A DNA stretch of 64,000 bases from Aegilops tauschii subsp. strangulata (lineage: Eukaryota; Streptophyta; Magnoliopsida; Poales; Poaceae). The DNA lies in NCBI RefSeq assembly GCF_002575655.3, contig NC_053039.3, forward strand, positions 220,925,622-220,989,621, written 5' to 3'. The stretch's first letter is position 1. Each line of letters begins with the position of its first letter. Positions 44,900 to 57,082 of this stretch are shown one piece after another. The translations under genes were made by a program, and so were the position numbers. Below the pieces are notes generated by a model, which did no database searches, was not told the DNA's origin, and worked only from the letters and a program-made list of their open reading frames with translations.

Positions 44900-47396
44900 A
44901 TGTCGACTGCAGGGATAATCAAAGTCTCCGCTGCGTGCCCTGTCTTCGATGGCACTGATTACCCCTACTAGAAGAATAAGATGCGCATGCATCTTGAAGC
45001 CATTGATGTCGATCTATGGTATGTCGTCAAGAACAACGTTCCCAAGACTGGTGAAGGTGTCACCCCTGCTGATGTCAAGAAGTTTGTTCAACTGGATTCT
45101 ACTGCCAAGAGCATCATCTGTGGTCATCTGACCAAAGGACAGTATGGCCGTGTGAGTGCTCTAGAAACTTTGAAGCTATTCTGGGACTGGCTCTCCAAGG
45201 TCAACGAAGGCGTCTCAACCCAGAGAGATCAAAGGATCAGTGTCCTACGCAACCTCTTCAACCGCTTCAAGAGAAATGACAATGAGAATGTCCAGCTCAC
45301 GTTTTATCGCCTCACTGACATCACAAATGAGCTTCATGCTCTCGGCGCCACTGAGATCACCAAGCATGAAATCATCAAGACACTCCTGAGATCACTTGAC
45401 AGCTCATTTGACACCCTAGCCCTGATGATTCAAGAACGCCCTGACTTCAAGACACCCGATCCGTCTGACATACTTGAGAGGATCAACACACATGAGTTTC
45501 AGCTATCTGAGAAAAGAGATATCTATGGTCCCAACTATGGCCGAACTCGCGCTTTGAAGGCAAAGGTTGTTTCCTCATCTGAAGAAGAATCTGACTGCAG
45601 TTCTGGTGATCCTGAAGACATTGGAAAGGAGCTTGCTATGCTTGTGAAGAAGTTCCAGAAGTTCACTAAGAAGAAAGGCTTCAAAAAGTCTTCACGATCC
45701 AGCTCAAGAAATGATGAAGCTTCTACTCATGACCACAAGAAGAGAACATGCCACAAGTGCAAGAAACCTGGTCACTACATCTCTGAGTGTCCGTAGTGGG
45801 ACAATGAAAACAACAACAAGAAGAAGAGCAAGGAATATGATTCTGATGACAAGAAGAAGAAGAAATCCTCAAAATCTTCTTCCAAGTCTTCATCAAAGTC
45901 TTCATCACACAAGAAGAGCTCATTTGGCAAGGCTCGTGCTTTTGTTGGCAAGGAGATGGATTCAGAGGAGGAGTCTGCTTCTAAGGAGGCGGAGGTGGAG
46001 TCAGAGGAGGAGTCCGACTCTGGCGTTGCAAGTCTGGCTCTAGCTACAGCCTACGTTGCCAAGTCCATCTTCAACACTGAAGACAATGGCTCTATCACCA
46101 ACGCTGATGCCAATGACATGGACGACTCCGCTCCCACCTACTGCTTCATGGCACGCGGTGCCAAGGTAAACTCACGCGATGCTTACTTTCAAACATCAAG
46201 TGAAGATGACTCTGATTGTTAATCCAAACCTAGCTACAAAACACTTGCTAAAATTGCAACTGAACAACAGAAAGCTATGGAACATATTCAAAAACAGTTA
46301 GACAAAAGCGATGACCTGTTGGACGCGGAAATGACCCGATCTCATTGCTTAATTGAAGACATAAAAAATCTTCATGTTAAGTATGAGGAACTTGAAAGTC
46401 GTCATGAAACGCTCTCAGCAACTCATGAAAAGCTTTCCTATGATTATCTTCAAAGGACTTCAAAAAGAGAACGAGTCACTTCGCGCTCAACAGATCAGTC
46501 CCGCTCAGGAAGGATTTGAACCACCATGTCTAAAATGCCTTGAGCGTGATAACGCTACTTCTGTTGCTGAATGTTCTACTGCTGCCACTGTTGCAATATC
46601 TTCAACTGTTGATGTGGTAACTAACCCCTCTGCTGAGGATGCCACTGTTATTGCTGATGAAAATGCTAGGTTGAAGATATTGCTTGAAACAGGGATGTAC
46701 AAAAGTCTCTAAGGGCATCAGACACTGTGTGATGTCCTCAAAAAGCAGATTCCGAACCAAAACCCTAGGAAAGAGGCTGTTGGGTTCGAGAGGAAAATGA
46801 ATGTTGATGGTTCTTACTAGAAGCCTGAGCAGTACCAGAAAACCACACGGGTTGCTGCAAAGGGACCTTCAGTGGACCCATCCACCTTATCTGGCTTCAC
46901 TTGTGCTAACCCAATTGTCATTGATGATTCCTTTGATTCAAACTATAAACTGTTTAAGAATCAGACTGGTGAAGTGTTTGCCAGGTATATTGGTACTAAC
47001 TGCAGGAATGGACCAGCTATGAAGAAGATCTGGGTGCCCAAAAGGTGTCTTGACAATCTTCCTGTGAATGTCGTCATGACACCACAACGGAAGAAGACAA
47101 ACCCCAGACCAAAGGCTTCATATGGCCCAAAGGCTTCATACAGACAGAGGACTCACCCGAGTCACCCTAACGCCAATGTTTTGCAGGGAAATCATACTCA
47201 GATGTATGAATATGAGCATGTTTCTTCAAACCGCTATGTTCATAAAACTAAGAACTTTTCTGCTTATTCATATGAGTATTATTCACCTCCGGCAAGGCTA
47301 TTTGCTAGGGCTCCAAAGCCGAAGTTCTCAGATGCTGCATTTAGACTCATTACTTCGAAGCCACCCCTGAAAATGTGGGTGGTTAAGAAAACTTAA
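44900..47396 (+). pseudogene. gag: B internal 2 gag (broken)
   Basis: A second gag copy without F, so the zinc knuckle is continuous (CHKCKKPGHYISEC). It shares with internal 1 the TAG at codon 24 (44969-44971) and the TAA at 46710-46712. Private damage includes TAG at 45794-45796, TAA near 46220, a deletion near 46456 that removes part of the coiled-coil region, and TAG near 46818. It ends at TAA 47394-47396 like the other copies. Confidence 0.88.
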
Positions 47397-47403
47397 CTGT
47401 CTT

Positions 47404-48009
47404 TTGCAGGGAAAGGTCTCCAGCCGGAAATCAAAGGTGTCCGATGCTTTTGCTGGGGACCTAAAACATCTTGTGGGGTGCAAGATAAAATGCCCAAATG
47501 GTCTTACTATGTATTTTGTTCCTGAATCGCTTGCCAATCATCCTATCAGTCCTAACCTTGATCTGAGCTTTGATAATCCTCTTGTCCGACAAATGTTTAT
47601 GCTTCACAATACTCTTGGTGAAGCCTATCCCCCTAACTGTACTGTAGGGTATAACACCAAAGTCTTCAGAATGGATTATGGACAGTGGATGCACTAACCA
47701 CATGACTGGTGATTGAAGCCTTCTCATGGACTCAACCTTACGTCCATCTGACAAGAGCCACATCACATTTGCTGACACTGGTAAAAGCAAGGTACTTGGT
47801 CTAGGTAGAGTTGCAATCTCAAAGGATCAGCACATGGATAAAGTGATGCTTGTTGAATCCCTTGGTTTCAACTTAATGTCTGTCTCAATGCTTTGTGACT
47901 TGAACATGATTGTGATATTTTGAAAATATCGTTGCCTTGTACTAATGGAATCTGACAAGTCTCTAGTCATTGAAGGGTATCGGAAAGACGATCTGTATAT
48001 GGTAGATTT
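47404..48009 (+). pseudogene. B internal 2 pol fragment (protease, truncated)
   Basis: Protease region with DSGCTNHMTG coding near 47680-47712, and a private TGA near 47923. It is cut at 48009, where the sequence jumps into the last 161 bp of an LTR; integrase, reverse transcriptase and env-like parts are absent. Confidence 0.85.
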
Positions 48010-48170
48010 CTCTTCATTGAACACTTGGCTATGGCTTGCCTAGTGTAGTCTACCTTCTGCTGCATGTTAATAGGTTCATTTCTATCGTTTGTCTTCGAAA
48101 CTTCCATGTTTTGAAGTCATTCATAAAAATCGCCTATTCACCCCCCTCTAGTCGATAACCAGCACTTTCA
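48010..48170 (+). repeat. B terminal LTR tail (161 bp)
   Basis: Matches the last 161 bp of the complete LTRs, from TTCATTGAA to AGCACTTTCA, and is followed by TSD aagcc. The rest of this LTR was deleted with the 3' part of internal 2. Confidence 0.92.
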
Positions 48171-48175
48171 AAGCC

Positions 48176-51100
48176 TATCCCCCAAACTGCATTGTAGGGT
48201 ACGGCTCCGAAGGCTACTGAGTGGATTATGGACAGTGGATGCACTAACCACATGACTGGTGGTCGAAGTCTTCTTATGGATTCAACCCTACGACCGTCTG
48301 ACAAAAGTCACATCACATTTGCTGGCACTGGTAAAAGCAAGGTATTGGGCCTAGGTAGAGTTGCAATCTCAAGGGATCAGCACATGGATAAAGTGCTGCT
48401 TGTTGAATCCCTTGGTTTCAACTTAATGTCTGTCTCAATGCTTTGCGATCTGAACATGATTGTGATATTTGGAAAATATCGTTGCCTTGTGCTTAAGGAA
48501 TCTGACAAATCTCTAGTCTTCGAAGGGTATCAAAGAGACGATCTGTATATGGTTGATTTCTCCGCAGGACCACAACTTGCCGTATGTCTTCTAGCAAAAG
48601 CTTGAGAGTGCTGGCTCTGGCATCGGAGGCTAGGGCATGCGGGCATGAGGAACTTGCACACTCTCATGAAGAAGAAGCATGTCATTGGCATCGAGGGCGT
48701 CAAGTTCAAGAAGGATCATCTGTGTGGTGCCTGTGAAGCCGGAAAGCTGACTAGGGCCAAGCATCCCTTGAAGACAATCATGAAGACAACACGTCCCTTC
48801 GAGCTGCTTCACATGGACTTATTTGGCCCTACTCACTACTCTACCCTTACTACCACTGCATGCCTCTATGGCTTCGTCATTGTTGATGATTACTCAAGAT
48901 ATACATGGGTGCACATAATTCTTTACAAGACTGAAGTGCAGGATGTCTTCAGGCGATTCGCCAATCGTGCCATGACCAACTATGGCATCAAGATCAAGCA
49001 CATCAGAAGTGCACAGAATTCAAGAACACCGGCCTCGACACTTAGCTTAATACATTGGGCATCACACATGAGTTCTCTGCTCCATACACACCTCAGCATA
49101 ATGGCATCATGGAGCGCAAGAACAAAACCCTCATTGAGATGGCACGTACGATGCTTGATGAGTACAAGACACCAAGGAACTTCTGGCCTGAAGCCATTGA
49201 TACTACTTGCCACATCATCAAACGTGTTTATCTTCACAAGTTCCTAAAGAAGACATCATATGAGCTCCTGACTGGTAAGAAGCCAAATATCAGTTATTTC
49301 AGAGTCTTTGGTGCTAGGTGCTGGATCAAGGATCCACATCACACTTCAAAATTTGCACCGAAAGCACATGAAGGTTTTATGCTTGTTTACGGAAAGGATT
49401 CGCACTCCTACAGAGTCTTCAACCTCTTTCACTACAAAGTGGTTGAAACTATGGATGTGCGGTTCTATGAGACTAACGCTTGCAAAGAGAGCACCTGCCA
49501 AACGTGCTAGATGAAGCTACACCAAGTGAGTCTATCAAGCTAATGGGTAGTGGAGAAATCATACCTATAGAGGAACGGGCTGAAGAGGAAATCATCATTT
49601 TTGCACCTAATCAGCATGAAGACACTGCTCAGCCTGAAACCAATGCTGAAGATGAAGACAATGATCAGCAAGGGCAAAATCTTCGTTCAGATCATCCTCG
49701 TGTTGCAAATGAAGTCCAGATTGAGAAGATAATTGATAGCATCAATGCACCTGGTCCACTCACGCGTTCAAGAGCAACACAGCTAGCAAATTTTTGTGGG
49801 CACTTTGCATTTGTCTCTATATCTGAACCCAAGAAAGTTGATGAAGCCTTCATGGAACCTGAATGGATTCAAGCTATGCAAGAAGAGCTTCAACAGTTTG
49901 AGCTGAATAATGTATGGGAGCTAGTAAAGCGTCCTAATCCTCACAAGCACAATATCATCAACACCAAATGGATCTATTGCAACAAATAAGATGAGCATGG
50001 TCAAGTTGTTAGAAACAAGGCTCGTCTTATTGCTCAAGGTTACACACAAGTGGAAGGGATTGACTTCGATGAAACCTTTGCTCCTATGGCTAGGCTTGAA
50101 GCCATTCACATACTGCTAGCATATGCCAACCACAACAACATTCTTTTGTACCAAATGGATGTAAAGAGTGCCTTCCTCAACGGTAAAATTGAAGAAGAAG
50201 TGTATGTTGCACAACCACTTGGTTTTGAAGACCCAAAGCGTCCTGACATGGTATACAAGCTCAACAAGTCATTGTATGGCCTCAAACAAGCACCTCACGC
50301 TTGGTATGACACACTCAAAGACTTCCTGAAGAGCAAAGGCTTAAAACTTGGTTCTCTAGATCCCACTCTCTTCACGAAGACATGTGATGGTGAACTGTTT
50401 GTGTGCCAAATCTATGTGGATGACATTATCTTCGGGTGCACTGACAAGAGATACAGTGATGAGTTTGGGCATATGATGCAAGAGCAATATCAGATGTCCA
50501 TGATGGGTGAGCTGAAGTTCTTCCTTGGTCTTCAAATTCGTCAGCAGAGAAATGGCATCTTCATATCACAAGATAAATACCTCAAAGATTGCCTGAAGAA
50601 GTTTGGAATGCAAGACTGCAAAGGGTATACACGACGCCAATGCCAACCAAAGGCCAATTGGGCCCCAACGATAGTGGTAAAGAGTTCGATCAAAAGGTAT
50701 ACCGCTCCATGATTGGTTCTTTACTCTACTTATGTGCATCTAGGCCTGATATAATGCTTGGCGTTTGCATGTGTGCCCGATTCCAAGCGGCACCAAAGGA
50801 ATCGCATCACTTAGCTGTGAAGCGAATTCTTCGATATTTGGCTCACACCCCAACACTAGGATTATGGTATCCAAAGGGCTCAGAGTTTGATCTAGTTGGA
50901 TTCTCAAATGTTGATTATGCTGGTGACAAGGTTGATTGCAAGTCCACATCAGGAACATGCCATTTTCTTGGACGATCTCTTGTCTATTGGTCTTCAAACA
51001 AGCAGAACTGTGTATCACTCTCACTGCTAAATCTGAATACATTGCTGCTGGATCTTGCTGCGCTCAGCTTCTATGGATGAAGCAAACTCTCAAGGACTAT

Positions 51101-51207
51101 GGCAGCAACGTGAAGCATGTGCCACTCTACTACGACAATGAGAGCGCCATCAAGATTGCTCCCAACCCAGTTCAACACTCGAAGACACAACACATTCAAA
51201 TTCGTCC
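48176..51207 (+). pseudogene. Element A pol, main part: protease to RNase H
   Basis: Continues A pol after B. Protease (DSGCTNHMTG at 48231-48260) and protease core are open to TGA 48603-48605. The integrase zinc region (CGACEAGKLTRAKHP) and core start (HMDLFGPTHYST) follow. The integrase core is shifted near 49010: bases encoding the second catalytic aspartate (the SDNG motif) are deleted. The reverse transcriptase has YVDDIIFGC (near 50415) but TAA 49987-49989 precedes it, and a frameshift lies near 50630. RNase H continues to about 51180. At 51207 a deletion of about 1.17 kb relative to B removes the pol C-terminus and the pol-env spacer. Confidence 0.9.
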
Positions 51208-51374
51208 ACTTCACCCAAAAGTGATTTCTGCACTTCCAAATCTGGATCTTTCTGTTTCTGAATATCATATCTTGCAAAGTATATTCACTTATGCTTCATA
51301 ACTACTTAGATTCCTCACCTGTACTTATTCATGGATTCGTACAAATCTGGAACCAACTCACTTCAAATAAGTGA

Positions 51375-53506
51375 ATGTCTTCGCACTGTGAGGTCAATGT
51401 CTTCAAACTAATTTATCTTCAAAATCTTCTGACAATGCATATGACCTCTTCCCCTTTCCTCGCATCTCCAATGCTGTCACAGGTACATGTCCGTGGGAGA
51501 ATCCCTTAGTTCTCATAGTCTGTGTTCATTTGCAGAATACTTACAGCATCATATTGAATCTCCTGAAGCCAGTTCTTGTTTAACAAGTCGTCGGAAGCCT
51601 TTCACTGTTTTGAAGCCTGTCTGTCTAAATATAATGGCAACTAAAAAATCTGCAAGGAAAGGTGGCAGGCAACGCCGTGGCAATACTGCTCTGGATCTGC
51701 CCCCAGGTTTGTTTGAACTTTACAAGTCTGATCCTGAGGAGAACTACAATCAGCGCAAGACCTGAATCTAGTGGATCCGAAGATATTGGGCTGAGCAATG
51801 GTTCAACTATAACTTCGTCGCCCTTGAGTATGCTGAAAAGAATGCTATCAAGCGGCCGTGGGGCGATATTCTTTACAGGAATTTGTCACCCAAGATGAAG
51901 CCTAAAGCTATTGCTCAAGGCTTCTATCCATGCATGTTCCGAGGGCCTCAGCCAGAAAATGCCGACCCATCATCTCTTCGATGGTGTCGTGACGATGATC
52001 TCTTCAAGCGCAACTTTCAGTTTGCAAAGGAGTCTGCTGCCAAGAACAAGAAGGAATTCAGACTCAACTTCAACCCTGGTCCGTCTGCTCCAAGGCAGGA
52101 TGGCACACGTGATGCCAATCCCAATGTCATCGGCCCCTTTAATGGCATCGATGGGCTCCTCTCCCATATTGCCACTCAGAGGGCCACTGTAGATTAGTCT
52201 GCCGATGATGCAGACTCTGACGATGCTCCTGCATCCCCAAAGCAGGAGAAGAAGTCAAAAGCTTCAGAGCCCTCTGCTGCACCAAAAGCTTCGACTGTGA
52301 AGCCATTGAAAACTGCACCTCCTAAACTCAGTGTGCAGTCTGAAGGTTTATCTCGTGTCTCCAAGAAGACCAAGAAGCCAATAAGATTTTTGGGCATGAC
52401 CTGACTCCTGCTGCTATACTGCGAAATGAAGACAACACCATTGATCTGTCAAGTGATGAAGATCTTGGAGATGATGCTCTGGAATTGTTGATCAAGAGCA
52501 AGCAAGAGGCTGAGATCTTCAGAGATCTACCTCTTTCTGATGCTGATATACTGAACAACTTCATTGGTGAATGGTTTGAGGACCAAAGCATCAACATTGA
52601 TGAAACATCAGCGTCACTTTTCAAGGCGCCATTGCCAATGAACTTGCCTTAGCTCAAAAAATAGTTGGGCTGAAGTACAAGATAGACTATGAGAAGGCTC
52701 AGTTCAAGAAGCACATGGCCAAGCTCAGTGTTGCTGATGTGAAAAAATTCAAGCAGATGATGCATGACCTCAAGGACCAGTTCAACAAGAAGCGTGAAGA
52801 AGCTAAAGGATCACGCGAGCACATGAAGTACTATGCGCAGAAGTGTGTGCAAGCGCACAATGAGGCTGAGAAGAGAAAGGCACTTGGGCATCCTGGCATC
52901 GACCCCAAGATGGCTGCCAAGAAAAAAAAGAAGTCTGCTGAAGCTGAACCAAAATCTTCAAGGCAGGGCCAACCAAGCATTGTCTTCCCTGCCAGCATGA
53001 CTGGCTCGAAGCCTAAGGTCCCCTCAGTAGCTTCTGAGCAAAAGAAGACAAGGCAAACCGAAGCCGATGCCAGGAAGAGGAAGCATCATGACACCTCTGA
53101 TGCTGCTCCCTCGAAGAAGGAATTGAAGACAAAGGCTTCAAAGTCTTCAAGAAAAGAGCGTGTCACTGCCCAAGTACTACTGAATGTCAAGCCAATCTCT
53201 GTTGCTCCACCTGACAACCGCGAACGCCGCCTTGTGATTCATGAGCCTGCTTCCACAGAGGCTCCAGAAAGTGAAGAGATTCCAGCTGTTGACCCCAATG
53301 CAGCTGAAGACATTGGTCGTAAAGACAATGTTAATCATGATGAAGTCCTTCCTCAGCTTAAACCCAATACGGTATCATCGCCTGCTCCCATGAGCAGTGA
53401 ACTCATTAGCATTGGTCGTCCCCTGATGCCAGTTTCTCAAGATGATTCATGGGTAGAGCAACAACCAGACACCCCCCTACAAGATGAGATCCCCATACTC
53501 CACTAG
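51375..53506 (+). pseudogene. Element A env-like frame (3' truncated)
   Basis: Matches the B env-like gene from its short first frame (ATG 51375) through the same 53-nt GT...AG interval (51483-51535) and the basic patch KKSARKGGRQRRG, then the coiled coil. Frameshift in the first part (one base lost near 51408), TGA 51763-51765, TAG 52195-52197 and a shift near 52400. The last frame (52715-53506) is open for 263 codons. The C inserted at 53514 removes the remainder, including the Trp/Cys domain seen in B. Confidence 0.75.
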
Positions 53507-53513
53507 CTCAAGT

Positions 53514-54074
53514 TGTCAGCGTTCTGGGAAGGGGGGTCCCCAGACTTGCCTGCCTGCGGCCCACGGCGTGGCTATGCTAGCAGGCCTGTACGGCCCATCT
53601 TCATCAACAAGGCATTCAAGACCCTCGCGAGGGGCCAAGCCTCACGAGGCGAACGACACAAGACCTCCTCAGGAGCGGCCTCACCAGGTTGCCTCGCGAG
53701 GAGCGAAGAGATCAAGGCAGGGCAAACCTCGCGAGGTTCTCGTGACGTGAGCCATGACGATCGAGATCAGGCGGGCGCTAGGTGGGCGCCAGCGCGCGTC
53801 CTTGTTTCCCCTTTGGTGCTAAGGGAGCAAGCGCAAGCGCAGAGTACCGAGGCGTCAAGCAAAGGATTCCATATCAGTGCAACGAGACCAAGACCAGCAG
53901 GACGACAAGACGGGGGTCACCATGGAGCCCAAGGCGGCGTCACCACCAGAGTCTTCTGCAGGCGAAGACCGCTTTTGTCAAGATAAGCTGTACTAGTTGT
54001 CCCCTTTCAAATTGGTCGTTGTTGGCTCCCTTCCCACTCAATATTTGGGGAGAGGACCAGGGCCTATATAAGTA
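53514..54074 (+). mobile_element. Element C: LTR fragment of another retrotransposon
   Basis: Starts TGTCAGCGTTCTGGG exactly where A homology to B stops (after caagt, 53509-53513). GC-rich U3-like sequence leads to a TATATAA box at 54065-54071 and is then cut by D at 54075. The remaining LTR and body should continue to the right of D, outside the window. Probably Gypsy; family not recognised. No gene in it: open frames here follow its GC content. Confidence 0.7.
54065..54071 (+). promoter_or_regulatory. Element C LTR TATA box
   Basis: TATATAA, only three bases before D inserts, so the promoter is separated from its start site. Confidence 0.6.
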
Positions 54075-57067
54075 TGTAGCGACCCGACCCGAATGGATCA
54101 AGTCTCTGTGCTTAAGTGTCATCCCTGGATCGGTATGCTGACACACACAGTACTCGAGGATTTATAACAGAGGTAAATCACATGTATAAAGTAACGTAAA
54201 TACTACTACCTCAATCCAAAAAGCGGAAGTAACAAGGTTGTGGATTCCCATCAACACCAACGGCAAAGTTGAGTGTAGAAATCGTAACCCTAACGTATCA
54301 CTTACTCGTCGTAAGAATCCTGCAACATGAAATGTTGCAGCCCGAAAACGGGTCAGCACATGGAATATGCTGGCAAATTCACACCATAGAGAAATGATGA
54401 ACAAAGGCTATCACTACATGCATATATGGCTGGTGGAAAGGCTCTATGGTTATAATGTTTTGCGAAAAGCCAATTTTTCCCTATTGCAAAGGAATAAATT
54501 TTATTTAACTATCATGGTGGTTGTGAAACATTGAGATGGTTGACAGCATCTCAATCCCAATTAAGTATCATCATTAACCCAACAAGATTAATTAAAGTAA
54601 CATGATGAGATCAACATGAATATCCAAAGACCAGAGACTCAAAGTTGTCCATAACCGAGGACACAGCTAATCATGATTAGTTTGTACACTCTGCAGAGGT
54701 TTGTGCACTTTTCCCACAAGACTCGATCTCCTCCGTTGGATTTCTCGCACTACATGGTGTTTGAGAAACGGATGACCGAGACATAGTCTTTCAGAAGCGT
54801 TAGCACCTTATGATGGGTAGACCGTACCACCTACATCCCCTACATCTGCTAGTCTACCACTGTAAGAGCTCACACAACTTAATCAACTATGCTAGAGCCC
54901 ATAATAGCATGTGGCTGCACACGGAAGTTTCTAGCATGAATAATCTCATGATTCCTTTGAGCCTGGGTGGCGGTCCAAAAGAAAAACAGGCAATCCTGGA
55001 ATACCCAGGTACCTCAATCCACCCAGATGTGAGTTTTAGTTGCCACCTTAGGTAAACCATTAATTAACAATCTCACATCTGTCGTGAATATCTCTCAACC
55101 CAATCTACGTCTACGAGCATAGCATAGCAGTATAAGCAAAACGTAGAAGTAACTCCCAAGGGTTTGATAATAAACAGGTGATAGGTACTACCTCAACTAC
55201 TTCCCAATTCCCACAATTTAATTAGATCCTAACCATGCAATGTTTGAGGATTGATCTAATGCAATAAAAACTGGGTATGGAAAAAGGTATGATCAAAGTG
55301 TGAACTTGCCTGCAATGTTGATGAAGATGATTCGCACTCAAAACTCTTGATAGATCTACTCGTCGCACTCCGGTTAATCTATCGTAAACAAGCAATGGTA
55401 ACCACACATAAGCAATCACTCAAAAGATCAGAAAGAACGAAGAAAACAATTCGGAAAACTTCAAAACCAAGCAAATAACTCTTGCAACATAAAACAATTT
55501 CTAACAGCACCAAAATTATGTGAATTTGGCCTTATCAGAAAGTTTAGGTCAAGAGCTTCGGTTTGCAAAAAGAATCAACTCAAACGGAGTTACGGAACTT
55601 AAGTTATGAACAAAAGAAGTTTGAATATGAATTTGAACAAATTTCGAAATTTGAAAATTTCAAAAAGTTGACGTGACAGGTTTACTGGATAGGTGAAAAC
55701 AAGACGAAACTATAGGCGCTGGTTTCATCTAATTTGGATGACGAGTAAAAAGTTATGGCTATTTGAAAAATCAGGGCCAAGCTGTTTTGCAGAAGGAAAA
55801 AAAATAGCTACGGATAAAAGAATTCTAGATCTAACGTATAAATACAGAGAAAGAATAAATATACCTTTATAAGGTATAGAAAAGACGACTTCGGAGTGTG
55901 GAGACAACTTCCAAAAGTCCCGCCGGAGAGGAGAAATATATTTTTAGCTAGTCAAATCATAATATTGATTTAACCCGCAATGGATAATTTTTGGAGGCTC
56001 TATGGGTCTATATTTATAGGTGGAAAAGAGGTTTAGGGGTTAAAGACTAGGCAATGTTGGACTAAACGTAGACGAACAAATAAAATAAACGGGGAACCGC
56101 ATGGGCTAAAAGAACCACGGGCCGGCTGCGTGCGCACGTACATGGCGCTGCAGTTTCTTTTCTTTTTTTTGAAATTGAAAAAAAAAGAAAAGAAAAACTA
56201 TGGAAAGAAAAAAAATGGGGAAGCATTATGGCCGGCTGGGCCTGGCCCATTTAGGAGAGAAAAAGACGATGGGACGCCAGATGCTATTATGCAGCGCAAG
56301 GGCGATAAATAAATATGGGCCGTACGTACAGTTTTTTTATTAGAAACAGAAAGGAAAACTGTATAACGAAAACAAAAATAAAATTGTACATAGGCATATT
56401 ATATATCAAAATTTCAGAAAAAGATTTTCTACAACATGAACATTTTTCTAAAGGCAAATAAAATCTCAAAAATTCAAATAAATCAAGCAGTGGTACTGCC
56501 TTAATAAAATCCAATAAAAATCATTTTAAAAATACCAAAATGATTTCAAATTTATTTCTCTCCAATTTTCTGATGTAGGGAATCATTTTACCCTAATTTC
56601 TGTATATTTTATTTTTGGAGAAAAATAATTTGAATAAAACCCAAATAACTCCGAATTGAAAATAATTTCCAAAAGGACTTTAAATTAGATCCTTTTAAAC
56701 TTCCAACTCATATTTCATATGTTTTGAAGAAGTCATTTTATCTTCTCTCATGAAAATCATTGAGTTGCTTGAAGTTTCCGAATTGGCAATATTTTCAAAT
56801 GATATTCAAATATTTTCAACATCCCTTTTCATTTAAATAAATGGAAGAAGTCATGTCATCTTCTCTCCAGGGTTTTGTGGTGAAAAGAATTTGAATTCAT
56901 GGAGATCATAAAAGCAAAATGAAAGTTGGGGAAAGTCCTTTTATTCCCTCTCATTTAACTTTCAAAAGATTTCGAATTCCACTCACTTTCAGTCAATCAA
57001 TCAAACAATCAAACCAATCTATCTGTTTATTATAACATTCCAAAATTTAGAATTTTGGGATGTTACA
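54075..57067 (-). repeat. Element D 3' LTR (2,993 bp)
   Basis: Plus-strand ends TGTAGCGACCCGACCC and GGGATGTTACA; on the minus strand it starts TGTAACATCCC. A minus-sense TATAAATA lies at 56011-56018. Nothing coding is seen across its 3 kb. A 17-bp-arm hairpin is at 56154-56195. Confidence 0.93.
56154..56195. repeat. Pyrimidine/purine hairpin in D LTR
   Basis: Left arm TTTCTTTTCTTTTTTTT (56154-56170) and its exact complement (56179-56195) around an 8-nt loop. The arms are pure pyrimidine and pure purine. In the other LTR (about 63144-63190) the left arm has an inserted CTT-type unit and pairing is imperfect. Confidence 0.7.
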
Positions 57068-57070
57068 AAA

Positions 57071-57082
57071 CTACCACCCTTA
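57071..57082 (-). other. Element D polypurine tract
   Basis: On the minus strand AAGGGTGGTAG followed by TTT and the LTR start TGTAACATCC. Confidence 0.75.

Larger units (their letters stand above)
5566..48170 (+). mobile_element. Element B: tandem Sirevirus (LTR-int-LTR-int-LTR tail) with four nested insertions
   Basis: One insertion unit flanked by the 5-bp duplication aagcc (5561-5565 and 48171-48175). Removing it joins A's reading region at that point. Inside are a left LTR (5566-6448 plus 10260-10714), a full internal region (10715-43495), a complete middle LTR (43496-44833), a second internal region cut short at 48009, and the last 161 bp of an LTR (48010-48170). This is the layout expected after unequal recombination between LTRs, followed by a deletion. 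Elements E, F, G and H are absent from matching positions where another copy survives, so they came later. B belongs to the same family as A. Confidence 0.9.

Noticed and set aside
48171..48260. Sequence after 48170 as the continuation of B internal 2
   Set aside because: It restarts at the aagcc duplication and joins A at 5565; internal 2 already contains its own copy of this region at 47620-47710.
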